Positions 6,826 to 16,526 of a stretch of 40,000 nucleotides of DNA are shown in pieces. The notes beneath the pieces were generated by a model. The model ran no database searches, was not told where the DNA came from, and was given only the letters and a program-made list of their open reading frames with translations. Numbering within the stretch: position 1 is the stretch's first letter; each line of letters begins with the position of its first letter. The position numbers and the translations under genes were made by a program. The DNA is from Symbiodinium natans (taxonomy: Eukaryota > Sar > Dinophyceae > Suessiales > Symbiodiniaceae). The DNA is taken from assembly GCA_905221605.1 (NCBI GenBank), contig CAJNDS010001702.1, positions 17,501 to 57,500 on the forward strand, in the 5' to 3' direction.

Positions 6826-7152
6826 TAGGTTTAGGGTTTGGGTGTTAGGGTGCCTTTTTTTTTTTTATGGCTTAGGGGGTTTAGGGCTTAAGGCCGTTTC
6901 TGGTTTAGGGGCTTAGGGTTTAGGGTTTAGCGTTTTTGCTTCTTTGGCTTGCGGGTTTTGGGTTTGGAGTCGGTTTAGGGGGTTTAGGGCTCAGGGCCGC
7001 TTCTGGGGTTTAGGGTTCATGGCCGTATTTGTTTAAGGGCTTAGGGGCTTAGGGCCGTTTTTGGTCTGGGGATTTGGGGCCGCTTGTGGTTTATGGGTGG
7101 CTGAGGGTTTAGGGTTTAGGGTATAGGGTTTAGGGTTTATATAGGGTTTTTG
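6826..7152 (+). repeat. degenerate telomere-type region
   Basis: Over 320 bp of TTTAGGG-like G-rich sequence in which GGCCGTTTyTGGTTTAGGGG-like blocks recur (about 6892, 6991, 7021, 7050). It looks like a decayed tract or a higher-order repeat built on the heptamer. Confidence 0.7.
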
Positions 7153-7159
7153 GTTTAGG

Positions 7160-7860
7160 CTGGTGCAGACTCTTGAGGTTGAAGCAGACCAGCGATGGGT
7201 TCAGCACGAAGCCTAAGTTGCAAGAACCGGGAGCTCGCGCGCCTCTCCATGCGGGCATTTCCCCAAATAGGGGTAACCTTCATATACCTTCAACGTAGTA
7301 AAAACCTTGTTATTGGAACCCCCCCCCCCAAAAAGGCTACCCCCATTTTCGGAAACCCCCATCTTGGGTTGGGGTTGAGAGATGAGGAGAAGCCCTGAAC
7401 CCTACAGTGGTCCTGTATAAATATCATGCGCAGAAATCCGAAGCCCTCATCCCGAGTCAGGAAACCCTAAACCCTACAAGTAGGTGGGAGTTCATGGGAC
7501 CCACTCCGAAGCGGAATTCGACGCAAAAACCCAAGGGAATGAGAGAGTCTCAGGGCTTAGGCTGAGGGTGTAGGAGCTGGGCTCAGGGCTCAGGATATAA
7601 GGTGCGGAGTTGAACGCCGCAACTTGTCAGTAATCGTTACCGACATAGTTAAGCGTGGCAGAAGACGAGGAGGGCGAGTAAACATCAGACACCGGCAGCC
7701 ATTGACCAACCCCCTTCCCCACATCATCATTCCCGTTTAGACTCCCTCGCGCCCTTTACCAAGGAATGCCTTAGTTCATAACCGCGACCCAAAAGGGCCC
7801 TTTGGATGTGGAGATCCGTTCATGGCGGTGAAGGTTTAGGGCCCTCTGGTTTGGAAAACC
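7160..7860. other. island, no feature recognised
   Basis: Mixed sequence with short telomere-like pieces. There is a C-run next to A bases at 7319-7333 and one open + frame (7195-7398) of chance length. No gene, RNA or element identified. Confidence 0.5.
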
Positions 7861-7892
7861 TTAAACCCTAAACCCTAAACCCTAAGCCCTAA
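7861..7892 (-). repeat. telomere-type tract (CCCTAAA)n
   Basis: Four units, one CCCTAAG. Confidence 0.9.
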
Positions 7893-8177
7893 TTGCCCAA
7901 ACTGCTCGGCCTTCTCACTTGAAAGGTCGTTTCTTGGTGCGATTCGGCGGGAAGCACCTCCCACAAGGATGCGCTGCCCCGCTGGCAGGAAATCTTCAGG
8001 GCTTCGGGCTTAGGGTCCCGGGTTGAGCGTTCAGGGTTCAGGAGGGAGATGAGGCAACGAGGCTTCGTAGTTGCCCCCAAAAATGCGAAGGCCTCAAGGG
8101 AACCAAAAAGGCCTTCCCTCTCTCCCCCACCCCGACAGAACAGAATTGACATGAAATGGCTCTACCAAGAGCCCCAA

Positions 8178-8266
8178 ACGCACAACGCACAACAGCACGC
8201 AGCACGCGGCACACAGCCCACAGCTCACAGCACACAGCACGCGGCACACAGCACACAGCACACAAC
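8178..8266 (+). repeat. CACAGCA-type tandem repeat
   Basis: Imperfect 7-bp units (GCACACA, GCACGCG, GCCCACA, GCTCACA). The frame over 8049-8354 is a by-product of the repeat. Confidence 0.85.
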
Positions 8267-8269
8267 ACC

Positions 8270-9000
8270 TGACAACAACGGAAAATGCGAAAGGGCTGGT
8301 GATTGGGTTCTAAGGCTTCTGTTTCAGCGTTCACTTCTTGGGGCAAGGGGTTAGGGCTAGGGTTTCTGGTGCGCAGGTTTCGGTTTCTAACCCCAGGGGT
8401 TAGTTAGGGTTTAGGGGATCGGGGTCAGTATGTAGACGGACAGTGCCACTCCCGGAGTGTACATGTCTGCAAGACGGCAAGACTCGTCATCACAAATGCA
8501 CTCCTGGCAACCCCACCCCCCCCCCCCCCATTATCGGAACCCTGCAAAACTGAAGCGCCAAAGGCCCGTTGTCTTCGGAGCTTCCCAGCAAAACCCATAC
8601 AAATACTCCTGGCTGTGGCTGGCAAAACCACACAACATGAGCTGCCGCTGCTACTTTGGCATCAGAAGCTCCTGATACCCCGATCCCTACACCTGAACCC
8701 TTATATGGACCCGAAGTCGGACCCGAAGCCCTGGACAGCCTCGTAGTGCATTTCTGCATGCTTGACCCTGAATCCTAATAAACCTTACGGAAACGGCTCC
8801 TCAACACAGTGCAACTTACTCAAACCCTCAACCTATAAGAGAAATCTAAACCCTGATAAACCATACCTCAGCCCTAGACCCTACGGTAAACGCCTTAAAG
8901 TTGGAACATGGCTTAAGGACGATTCGTGAGGGGATTCCTTGTGGTAACACTCTCATGAGGACAATGATGTTCCAACTCTTGGGAGTTTCCCAAACCAAAA
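8270..9000. other. island, no feature recognised
   Basis: Contains a C-run (8516-8529), scattered CCCTAAA-like pieces, and overlapping frames of 68-89 codons on both strands. None is recognised and none is longer than chance. Confidence 0.5.
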
Positions 9001-9239
9001 ACAATAACCCTAATGTTGACTTGACATTAATAAAGCCCGCTAAAATTATAAAATCCCGCTGCCCGGAACACAATAATGTAACCCGCCACAATTATAAAAT
9101 CCCCGCCCGGATTTTTTTTTCGGGCGATGTTGTGCAACTAACTTAAACTGATAAGTTTCAGGGTGTTGGAAGAGAATGAGTTTAGAGCTTGCTGGCTGCA
9201 GACACTCTTTTTGTAGTGGCCAAGGCTCGCAGTAGAGGC

Positions 9240-9317
9240 TCACTTAGCCCACTGTGGTGGCACTGTGACAGCTAGATCGAAGCAGAGCTGCCTCATGTAG
9301 AATCGCTCTGCCTTGGC
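9240..9317 (-). CDS. candidate terminal exon, unknown protein
   Basis: After an acceptor (GCGACAAG) the - strand reads 25 codons and a TGA at 9240-9242. The peptide includes AKAERFYMRQLCFDLAVTVP and ends PQWAK. It lies inside the 492-bp inverted-repeat pair, which argues either for a captured exon or for a chance frame. Its phase does not match the candidate at 9533-9626. Confidence 0.22.
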   Translation of the reverse strand, partial: AKAERFYMRQLCFDLAVTVPPQWAK

Positions 9318-9327
9318 CTTGTCGCAG

Positions 9328-9376
9328 CTACTACTAGTACTACTAGTACTACTAGTACTACTAGTGGTACTACTAC
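9328..9376. repeat. 9-bp tandem array, unit CTACTAGTA
   Basis: About five units. Each contains the palindrome ACTAGT. Confidence 0.95.
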
Positions 9377-9500
9377 CTAATACTAAAACTAATACTACGT
9401 CCTACCAGGATTTAGGCGGATATTATTGAGGAGGCCCTGGCCGAAAGGATTGATCAATGAAGGGGGGGGGGGGGGGGGTTATTAATGCGAAGTCAACATT

Positions 9501-9535
9501 AAACCCTAAACCCTAAACCCTAAACCCTACACCCT
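9501..9535 (-). repeat. telomere-type tract (CCCTAAA)n
   Basis: Five units, starting directly at the right arm of the 492-bp inverted-repeat element. Confidence 0.95.
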
Positions 9536-9626
9536 GTAAGTCGTGCATAAAGCGCGCGCAGGCAGCTTTAGGACAGGGGCATGCCTCGCCACGCTTGGAC
9601 CGAATCTCAGGCTTGAGCTCTGTCTC
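9533..9626 (-). CDS. candidate internal exon, unknown Cys-containing protein
   Basis: 94 bp on the - strand between an acceptor (CTTTCAAG) and a GT donor (CAGG/GTGTAGGG), with telomere-type tracts touching both ends. The peptide includes ETELKPEIRSKRGEACPCPK and AACARFMHDLQ. The Cys/His spacing (C-x-C-x4-C-x4-H) resembles a zinc-binding knuckle but fits no standard finger. It is among the more protein-like islands; still only 31 codons, with no family match. Confidence 0.32.
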
Positions 9627-9634
9627 CTTGAAAG

Positions 9635-9700
9635 GTTTAGGGTTTAGGGTTTAGGGTTTAGGGTTTAGGGTTTAGGGTTTAGGGTTTAGGGTTTAGGGTT
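9635..9700 (+). repeat. telomere-type tract (TTTAGGG)n
   Basis: Nine pure units. Confidence 0.97.
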
Positions 9701-9701
9701 T

Positions 9702-10050
9702 CGGGCCTTCCTCCCCACGTGCCCTTATGAAGGGGGTCCAGGTAGGGTTTAGGGCCTCGCTTTGCGTTGGGGATGAAATGCCTTTTCGGGCTGTTGGCCC
9801 AGCAGAGATTGAGGGGATGTGCGATTTCTAGGGCTGATTATGGAAGCCAACTGTCCATGGCGTGGATGACGAACTGATCACATCGCAGGATCGTAGTGGG
9901 CCTGAGGAGCCACGACATGCGCACCCCGAAACCCCCACACCCACTTTTAAATACACAAAAACCTCGAGGAATGCCCCTTAAATAGAGAACAGGCCTGCAA
10001 CGATGGGCGGGCCCTCATTATGGAACGGCTCCTTACATATTTCAGGAAAC
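9702..10050. other. island, no gene assigned
   Basis: Two - strand pieces are open (NRTSPQSLLGQQPEKAFHPQ at about 9750-9830; MSWLLRPTTILRCDQFVIHA at about 9850-9930). A second - frame overlaps the first piece. Nothing recognised. Confidence 0.4.
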
Positions 10051-10206
10051 CTGAGGCCTAAACCCTAAACCCTAAAATTGCCGTATATCTGGGATTTAAC
10101 TGCAAGCAAGATTCTCGGCCGTTCATGTGAACCTTGAGAAGGCAACCTGCTTCGCGCAGTGTCTGTGTTTGCTACAGGGACCAAAGTCAACCTGGGCACC
10201 TTTCAG

Positions 10207-10332
10207 GGTTTAGGGAGTTTGGGGAGTTTGGGGGAGTTTGGGGAGTTTAGGGAGCTTAGGGAGTTTAGGGAGTTTAGGGAGCTTAGGGACTCTAGGGACT
10301 TTAGGGAGTTTAGGGACTTTAGGGAGTTTGGG
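10207..10332 (+). repeat. GAGTTTAGG(G) tandem array, 9-10 bp units
   Basis: About 13 imperfect units (AGTTTGGGG, AGTTTAGGG, AGCTTAGGG, ACTTTAGGG). It is a heptamer-derived array. Confidence 0.92.
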
Positions 10333-10339
10333 TGCAGCT

Positions 10340-10634
10340 CAGGTTTTGGGAGGATACCACCCGGGATGAAAGGTCCTGCAGCTCAGGCACCATAAACTTT
10401 TAAGCATAGTATGCAGGAACATGCGCAGTTTACAACTGAACTTTAGTCAGGGTTCTAGAGGGATATAAGCGGGAGCATCCCAACTTGTAACCCTACTTCT
10501 ACGTACCCTAGTGAAACCTCCAAGCAGGGCCTCGGGTTGAGGGTGCACAGAATCGGGAAACAAGCAATCGGTACCAGATCCCGCACCCTGAAAACCAAAG
10601 CCTGGACCCTAAGCTCTAAACCGCAAGACTAGTA
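10340..10634. other. island with family B fragment
   Basis: 10476-10525 reads ACTTGTAACCCTACTTCTAC followed by CCTCCAAGC, matching the inner and outer parts of foldback family B on the opposite strand. Otherwise nothing recognised. Confidence 0.5.
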
Positions 10635-10744
10635 AGCATTTGCTTCTGAACCCCCCAAAAAAACAAAGAAATGTCTTTCTTATAAGGGGAACTGTAGGGA
10701 TTCTTGTCTTTCACAATTAAGGGGGCTCTTGAAGCAAAGAGTAG
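10635..10744 (+). repeat. foldback element family A, copy 3
   Basis: Left AGCATTTGCTTCTGAACCCCCC pairs with right GGGGGCTCTTGAAGCAAAGAG. Inside, ACAAAGAAATGTCTTTCTTA pairs partly with TTCTTGTCTTTCACAATT. Length 110 bp. Confidence 0.8.
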
Positions 10745-10800
10745 AAAGCTTACCAAGCCCACAACCTTCGGCCAGCCATGGCCCTCCATCCCGAACCGTT

Positions 10801-10892
10801 GGGTTTAGGGTCTAGGGTTTAGGGTTTAGGTTTAGGGTTTAGGGTTTAGGGTTTGGGGTTTAGGATTTAGGGTTTAGGGCCTAGGGTTTAGG
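10801..10892 (+). repeat. telomere-type tract
   Basis: About 13 units with TCTAGGG, TTTGGGG, TTTAGGA and CCTAGGG variants. Confidence 0.93.
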
Positions 10893-11106
10893 ATCCCCAT
10901 GCCCCTGTGAACAGTTAACCACCACAACTTGGACTGTTCCGCCTTACACTAGCAGTCCTTGATAAGCATTGTAATAGGGGGGGGGGGTACTAGAATTCCT
11001 TTTAGGGGTTAGGGTTTAGGGTTTAGATTAGAGACAGTTAGCATAAGGGGAACATCCCAACCCATTAACCCCTAGTAAGGGACCCCTTGAATCAGAATTG
11101 GTATCC

Positions 11107-11132
11107 GGGGGGGGGGGGGGGGGGGGGGGGGG
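11107..11132 (+). repeat. 26-base G-run
   Basis: Uninterrupted G run. A shorter G-run lies at about 10977-10987, in the island just upstream. Confidence 0.95.
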
Positions 11133-11262
11133 CATGAGGTGGTTTCTAGCGCAGAACTGTATGATAACGGTATGATACGGCCTAACCTAAGCACCTGAGT
11201 GAGGCCGCCTGCGGGGACTGTGCCCTTCACCTTGAGCTGGATCTCACCTGGGTTAAATGTCG

Positions 11263-11373
11263 GCCCTAAACCCTAAACCCTAAACCCTAAACCCTAAACC
11301 CTAAACCCTAAACCCTAAACCCTAAACCCTAACCCCTAAACCCTAAACCCTAAACCCTAAACCCTAAACCCTA
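11263..11373 (-). repeat. telomere-type tract (CCCTAAA)n
   Basis: Sixteen nearly perfect units, one CCCTAAC. Confidence 0.98.
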
Positions 11374-11545
11374 AGTGGAGGCTTTTGGGGTTAAGGTTGA
11401 ACTCGGGGGGTAGAGGAAGAGTCCGACAGGGTCTGGGTGTCAGCATCCTTAACCTAGCAACAACACTCCAAAGCCAAGACAGGTTGCCTAAAGCCCTCTA
11501 AGCCTGTTCTCCTAGCTCCAGCCGAAACCCTAAAGCCAAAACCCT

Positions 11546-11643
11546 GGCCCTAAACCCTAAACCCTAAACTTGTAGCTACCCTTCCCAAACCCTGGACCCT
11601 AAACCCTATACCCTAAACCCTAAACCCTAAGCTTGTAGCTACC
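11546..11643 (-). repeat. telomere-type tracts in a tandem duplication
   Basis: CCCTAAA tracts are each followed by CTTGTAGCTACC (11569-11580 and 11632-11643). A telomere tract plus its flank has been duplicated in tandem, about 63 bp apart. Confidence 0.85.
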
Positions 11644-11712
11644 TTTCTAAAACCCGACATGCCCAGCAACAAATCTTGAGACCCCAGGATCGTCGAGCCG
11701 CTCAAATTTCGA

Positions 11713-11776
11713 GGGTTTAGGGTTTAGGGTTTAGGGTTTAGGGTTTAGGGTTTAGGGGGGTTAGGGCTTAGGGGGT
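11713..11776 (+). repeat. telomere-type tract (TTTAGGG)n
   Basis: Six pure units, then GGGGTTAGGGCTTAGGG. Confidence 0.95.
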
Positions 11777-12098
11777 GGGACTTTCCACCGGGGCGCGAAG
11801 ATCGGGTGCCGAGTCGGAATTCGTGCACTCCAAGTCCGGGTCCACATAGCCTCCACGTGCAGCCCGTTTTCTCGTCTCGCTCGAGAGTACTATACGACTA
11901 TCAATGGCATGAATACTACTTAATAGTCTTAACACAAATTGTCTGAAATAGATGAACATCAATGGATGAACATCAGAGATACGCCGGCGTGACTTAGCAA
12001 TCTTCCTGACGGTATGGTGACAGGGTTGATCTTGTTTGGTTACGGGCCTGTGTATGAATGTCTGCATCCTTTCGCGGAGTTGCCTAACGAGCCCCGAA
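11777..12098. other. island, no feature recognised
   Basis: One - strand frame of 99 codons (11768-12067) begins in repeat-free sequence and is not recognised. ATGAACATCA is duplicated at about 11952 and 11965. Confidence 0.45.
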
Positions 12099-12099
12099 C

Positions 12100-12150
12100 C
12101 GTGAACCCTGAACCCTAAACCCTAAACCCTAAACCCTGAACCCTACACCA
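12100..12150 (-). repeat. telomere-type tract
   Basis: Seven units with CCCTGAA and CCCTACA variants. Confidence 0.93.
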
Positions 12151-12230
12151 AAACAACCCAAAGTCTCCCGCCCTTGAGCCTCTGCGGGGCTTCTCGTCCA
12201 TGGAAGCCTGCTTGCTCTCCTGAATCATCA

Positions 12231-12360
12231 CCCTAAACCCTAAACCCTAAACCCTAAACCCTAAACCTTTAAACCCTAAACCTTTAACCCCTAAACCCTA
12301 AACCCTAACCCTTTAAACCCAAAACCCTAGACCCTCATCCCTAATCCCTAAACCCTAAGG
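12231..12360 (-). repeat. telomere-type tract, partly degenerate
   Basis: Five pure CCCTAAA units, then CCTTTAAA, CCCTAAC and CCCTAGA variants. Confidence 0.93.
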
Positions 12361-12434
12361 CGGGGGATGACCTGTGCCAGAAGAAACACCACAAACCCCT
12401 ATCAGCCCTAAACACTCCAATATTGGATTATCTA

Positions 12435-12493
12435 ATTATATATATACACATGCATACATATATATATATATAATGTATACATACATACATATA

Positions 12494-12523
<30 letters not shown>
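12435..12523. repeat. TA / CATA microsatellite
   Basis: TA runs interrupted by CATACA, ending in a pure TA run. Confidence 0.93.
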
Positions 12524-12524
<1 letters not shown>

Positions 12525-13078
12525 GTCATAGGGCCCTTTCGGAAAGATCTACTTTTCCAGATAGGAAGAACGGCGAACTCCCAGCCGCACATACGACCTA
12601 AGTCCAAAATCCATGAAAATTCCATGGTTCTTATGGGACACGAAGCAAACTTCAACAAGTACATGATTGTTCTGCCACCCAACAAGGAACTGCCATTGGA
12701 GCTCAAGGTCATTGACCCTGGGCCCTAAGCCCTAAACCCTAAATCGTAAACTGTAAACCGCCAGTCCTGTTGCGAGGGGGCGTGGACGAACCACTTCGCC
12801 TCATGCACCCAACGGTGGCCAGGGATCGCCCGCAGTGCGGGTTGTAGGGTTCAGAGGTTTGGGTGTTCATAGGCCCCCCCCCCCCCTCCCACCCATAAAC
12901 CCGAAGCCTCAAACCTTTTAAGCCCTCAGCCCCTAGTAGTTTAAAGGGTCTCCAGACTAATTTAAGCTTACAAGGCACGCTCGAAAGAGTGCCATGGAGT
13001 GTCTGTTGAAGCGTGATTGGAATTGTCCTTGGTTCATCTCAGTGAGCGTCCGATAGAAGGTGTAAAAGGGACCGTAGC
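12525..13078. other. island, no gene assigned
   Basis: Holds a C-run (12872-12885) and scattered CCCTAAA-like units near 12725-12750. Short frames occur on both strands. Nothing recognised. Confidence 0.45.
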
Positions 13079-13175
13079 AAATAAAATGGGGTTTGGGGGG
13101 GGTTATTATAGTACAATTAGATAGGGACTATAAGGGAACACTACTAGCACTTATTCTGACCTCTATAGGTGAGGT
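13079..13175 (+). repeat. dispersed repeat family F, copy 2
   Basis: Aligns with 2699-2803 over its whole length (AATAAAA.TGG, GGGTTATTATAG, TATAAGGGAACA, CTGACCTCTATAGG). The two copies are clearly diverged. Confidence 0.55.
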
Positions 13176-13255
13176 TTTAAGGGGCCATCGACACCCGAAT
13201 ATGGCCATGGCCCCTGACCTACTGCTAACGCAACTCAGTGAGGCATCGAGAGCCC

Positions 13256-13331
13256 TTTAGGGTTTAGGGTTTAGGGTTTAGGGTTTAGGGTTTAGGGTTT
13301 AGGGTTTAGGGTTTAGGGTGTAGGGTTTAGA
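13256..13331 (+). repeat. telomere-type tract (TTTAGGG)n
   Basis: Ten units, one TGTAGGG. Confidence 0.97.
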
Positions 13332-13546
13332 CACCCAAGAACGCCGGCACCCTGGGGTGGAGGGTCCATGAACCCCAAGCCCTATAAACCCCGAACCCCC
13401 CTGAGGCCCAAACCTATTGAACCCACGCAAAGTCTGAGTTGGGGGTTCAAGGTACAGGGATTTAGGGGGTTAGGGGGGGGTTTTGAAGAGGAGTTCAGTG
13501 GTCTAAGAGATTCTTACTTCTCCGATAACCACCGGAATGCTCCTAC

Positions 13547-13601
13547 AAACCCTAAACCCTAAACCCTAAACCCTAACCCTAAACCCTAACCCTAAACCCA
13601 A
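13547..13601 (-). repeat. telomere-type tract
   Basis: Eight units, with CCCTAA (6-bp) variants mixed in. Confidence 0.95.
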
Positions 13602-13722
13602 AACTTCAAAGTTCATTCCTTGGCCACGTAAGGATTTACAGGGGGTTGCTGCCCGCCAGCCGCTTCCCTCAGTCGCCCTGGAGACCGGCTCTTGGGCTTA
13701 GGGTTTTAGGGTGATTATTTCA

Positions 13723-13832
13723 GGTTAGGGTTTAGGGTTTAGGGTTTAGGGTTTAGGGTTTAGGGTTTAGGGTTTAGGGTTTAGGGTTTAGGGTTTAGGG
13801 TCTAGGGCTTAGGGTTTAGGGTTTGTCGGGCG
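13723..13832 (+). repeat. telomere-type tract (TTTAGGG)n
   Basis: Fifteen units, mostly pure, with TCTAGGG and CTTAGGG near the right end. Confidence 0.97.
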
Positions 13833-14025
13833 GTGGTGATTGGAGTTTGGGGACCCTGGACCTTGAAGTTTTGAGGTTCTATGGTGTAGACCCTAAACCC
13901 TAAACCCTAAACCGGGCTCGGGCCTCGAGTGAGGGCGACTCGTCATTCGGAACAGGCGCCTATCAGCTGGCTTGGAAAGACTTCAACGCAGGGGCGGCTT
14001 GGGGCTTAGGGTTTCAGGTCATGGG

Positions 14026-14160
14026 GTTTAGGGTTTAGGGTTTAGGGTCTAGGGTTTAGGGTTTAGGGTTTAGGGTTCAGGGTTTGGGGTTTAGGCTTTA
14101 GGGCTTAGGGTTTCGGGTCGGGTTTGGGGTTTAGGGTTTGGGGTTCGGTTTAGCGTTTAA
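14026..14160 (+). repeat. telomere-type tract, degenerate at right
   Basis: About nine good units, then TTTGGGG, CTTTAGGG and TTCGGTTTAG variants. Confidence 0.92.
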
Positions 14161-14782
14161 GGATCAAGGCCTCCTTCAGTGAAGACGGTCCTTTAACCGT
14201 TTCCAGGCTTCGGATTTGGAAAGGGGATTTTGGGAACTTACGAACTTGTCGGTAGCATCCATTAAGCTTAAACTATATCAGGTAAAAGCCCTTTCGCTAA
14301 GGCACATTCTATATGTTCGGTTGGTGTTGGGTTGGTAGAGGCCCCGGGGTTAGTTGTTTTTGTTGTGCCTTTGCTTGCATGCTTGCCTTTAGAACCCCAA
14401 GCCTGCTTTTGTTGCAGGCTAGCCAAGAACCCGAGAAGGGGCTTTCTGATCGCAACCTAGAAAGAGTGCTGGGGCTCTTGGGGAAAGTTTGAAGGTTTAG
14501 GGTTTTAGTCTAGTAGCTGACACGGTTCCCTCGCGCTCTGGGAGTGCAGGGGTTTTGCCAACGGCGCGGGAGATCCGAGCAAAGTCAGTGGGACGGCAGT
14601 TGCCTGGAAACACACAAGCATCATCTCCCAAAATTTTACTTGGTTCCTCTGAGCATGAATCTGGATGTCATGTCGTTCGGCGCGGGGTCGAGATTCTCCC
14701 GCGACCCTTACCTTGAGTCCTGTCTTGACTCCCATGCCAATCACATCCAGCAATCCTGACACCTAAGCCCTTGCTTGAGCTA

Positions 14783-14898
14783 CTTATACTTAGTTGCTGA
14801 GTTCAGAAGCCCCCAACAGGTGTACACTTTCAGTACCATAGGGGGCTATAGTATCCCAAAAAGTGTAAAGTGTACTCACTCAACTACTAAGTTATACG
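14783..14898 (+). repeat. foldback element G
   Basis: Left TATACTTAGTTGCTGAGTT pairs with the complement of AACTACTAAGTTATA on the right. Inner blocks TACACTTTCAGTACCATAG and CTATAGTATC...AAAGTGTA also pair. Length about 116 bp with several mismatches. Confidence 0.65.
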
Positions 14899-14996
14899 GT
14901 TTCGCAAAAGGCACCTGCTCCTTCTGCTGTCGCCCGCGCAGCTTCTGTCCTCGGAATCATGCGCGACATAGCATGCCACGACATATCCTGAACGCT

Positions 14997-15099
14997 GCTT
15001 GGAGGTTCACGGGGAATTGCTCAGAAGTAGGGCTGTAAGTACCCGTAGTTCCCCTTCGCATAACCCTACTTATAGGTATTTCCCCGCGAACCTTCAAGC
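14997..15099 (+). repeat. foldback element family B, copy 1
   Basis: Left GCTTGGAGGTTCACGGGGAA pairs with right TCCCCGCGAACCTTCAAGC. The arms continue into AGAAGTAGGGCTGTAAG and CATAACCCTACTTATAGG. Length 103 bp. Confidence 0.85.
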
Positions 15100-15675
15100 A
15101 CAAGCCCTATAACCCCCATAACCATGCGCCCCCTGAACCCGAACTCAAGCAACCACATCCTCAAATACCTGCTGATCCGTCGACGCCGCATTGTCAGCTT
15201 GACAACGAAGAGTTTGTCATCGAAAGAAAAAGAAAAGTCCTGGAAACCTTCAGCCAGAATCAAGGCTTTAAGCTAAGCAATACCTTAAGGCTCCAATGTC
15301 ATACCCTACTTCAAGGTACTAACTGCAACTTTTGCCCAATAGAAAGCTATGGCTCACCCCAATTAAGGAAGGACAATAGATCCTTAAGGGGTACCCATAT
15401 GTCGGTCGTACCGTTCTTTAGAGGTTTCTAGGACTGAATGATCCCGAGAAGGGACGCTGAATCTCTCAACCCCATTTCACCCTGCTCTTCCATGTAGAGT
15501 CCCTATGCGCAGGAGGAGGAGTAGTTCGCACAAAACTAGCCGGTGAGGGTCCCTCCAATCGTTTCCTAGGGAATCCAGAGGCCATTCGGGATCTGCTCCT
15601 ACTTCTTTTTTGAATAACCCTAAACCCTAGACCCCAAACCCGCACCGAGATCAATCATTGCCCCTGCTCCCTCTC

Positions 15676-15676
<1 letters not shown>

Positions 15677-15708
<32 letters not shown>
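15677..15708 (+). repeat. 32-base C-run
   Basis: The longest homopolymer in the window. If the assembly is from long reads its length may be unreliable. Confidence 0.95.
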
Positions 15709-15854
15709 TTCCCCCGCCCGGTCCTTTTCTTGGGCTGCCTCTCTCGCGGCCATTGACGCCAACGACCATGTCGATCTTCTTGAGCTTGTTCTGGCGGCGG
15801 GTAGGATGGGTTGGGTTGAGGCTTTCAGCCATCTTCCGACCCCGTTTGCTTCAT

Positions 15855-15926
15855 ACCCTAAACCCGAAACGATAAACCCTAAACCCTAAACCCTAAACCC
15901 TAAACCCTAAACCCTAAACCCTAAAC
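15855..15926 (-). repeat. telomere-type tract (CCCTAAA)n
   Basis: Eight pure units preceded by two degenerate ones. Confidence 0.96.
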
Positions 15927-16059
15927 ATCCTAACACAAGTTCCGCGCTTCACAAAGAGCAGAGGGCGCACATGGATGGGTGCAACACGCCAGAGATTGCA
16001 GGCTTTGGGTCTAGGGATGCTCTGGGGGGACTGGAAGGTGCATGACCTCTAAAGAGAGC

Positions 16060-16172
16060 CCTTAAACCTCCTAGACCTCTGAAACTTCTTAAACCTCGTA
16101 ATTAAACTCTTAAGCCTCTTAAACCTCTTGAACCTCTTAAACCTCTTAAACCTCTTAAACCTCTTAAGCCCC
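16060..16172 (-). repeat. 9-bp tandem array, unit CTTAAACCT
   Basis: About 11 units, pure at 16108-16170 and degenerate before. Confidence 0.92.
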
Positions 16173-16270
16173 AACGCCACTGAAACCCCTCGCCCGCCCC
16201 AGGGCTGCCACTGCCGAGGGCTGAAAATATGCCACCATAAGGATTCTGGGCGAAAATCGAGTAATCTCGC

Positions 16271-16348
16271 ATTCTTCCAGGGATTTTGGGATTTGGGGGT
16301 TTAGGGCTTAGGGATTCTTCCAGGGATTTTGGGGATTTGGGGGTTTAG
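16271..16348 (+). repeat. 43-bp tandem duplication
   Basis: ATTCTTCCAGGGATTTTGGG and the next 15 bases occur at 16271 and again at 16314, nearly identical. Confidence 0.93.
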
Positions 16349-16526
16349 GAAGTGAGGGGTTGAAGAGGTTGAGGGGGCTTAGGAATGCAGGGGTTCGGGG
16401 ATTGGATTAGGGTTTCGGGTTTGGGGTGGCTGTTGGCGGCCTTCCCTTTCGACCCGCAGTGATCCCAGAGGGTCTTGCGGATAAACTTTAGCGTTGTGCT
16501 TGGGGTTTTAGGCCTTTTGGATGCTT

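Larger units (their letters stand above)
9011..9502. mobile_element. 492-bp inverted-repeat element
   Basis: Left arm 9011-9037 (TAATGTTGACTTGACATTAA then TAAAGCCC) matches the complement of the right arm at 9476-9502 with about two mismatches in 27. A 46-bp-period direct repeat lies inside the left end (9036-9066 and 9082-9110, CCCGCYAmAATTATAAAATC). The right arm is preceded by a 17-G run. It resembles a non-autonomous transposon; no transposase frame was seen. Confidence 0.6.
14161..15610. other. long island almost free of telomere repeats
   Basis: About 1.45 kb with only isolated heptamer-like pieces. It contains foldbacks G (14783-14898) and B copy 1 (14997-15099). The remaining frames (for example 14505-14762 on -, 14775-15038 on +) are of chance length, and the + frame overlaps both foldbacks. 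No gene recognised. Confidence 0.5.

Noticed and set aside
8038-8354. Cys/Ala/Val-rich - ORF and Gln/His/Ala-rich + ORF
   Set aside because: They cross the CACAGCA tandem repeat and have no recognised domain.
14361-14420. A tRNA or small RNA suggested by the TTGCTTGCATGCTTGCC and GTTGCAGGCTAGCC pieces
   Set aside because: No cloverleaf or stable stem set could be drawn.
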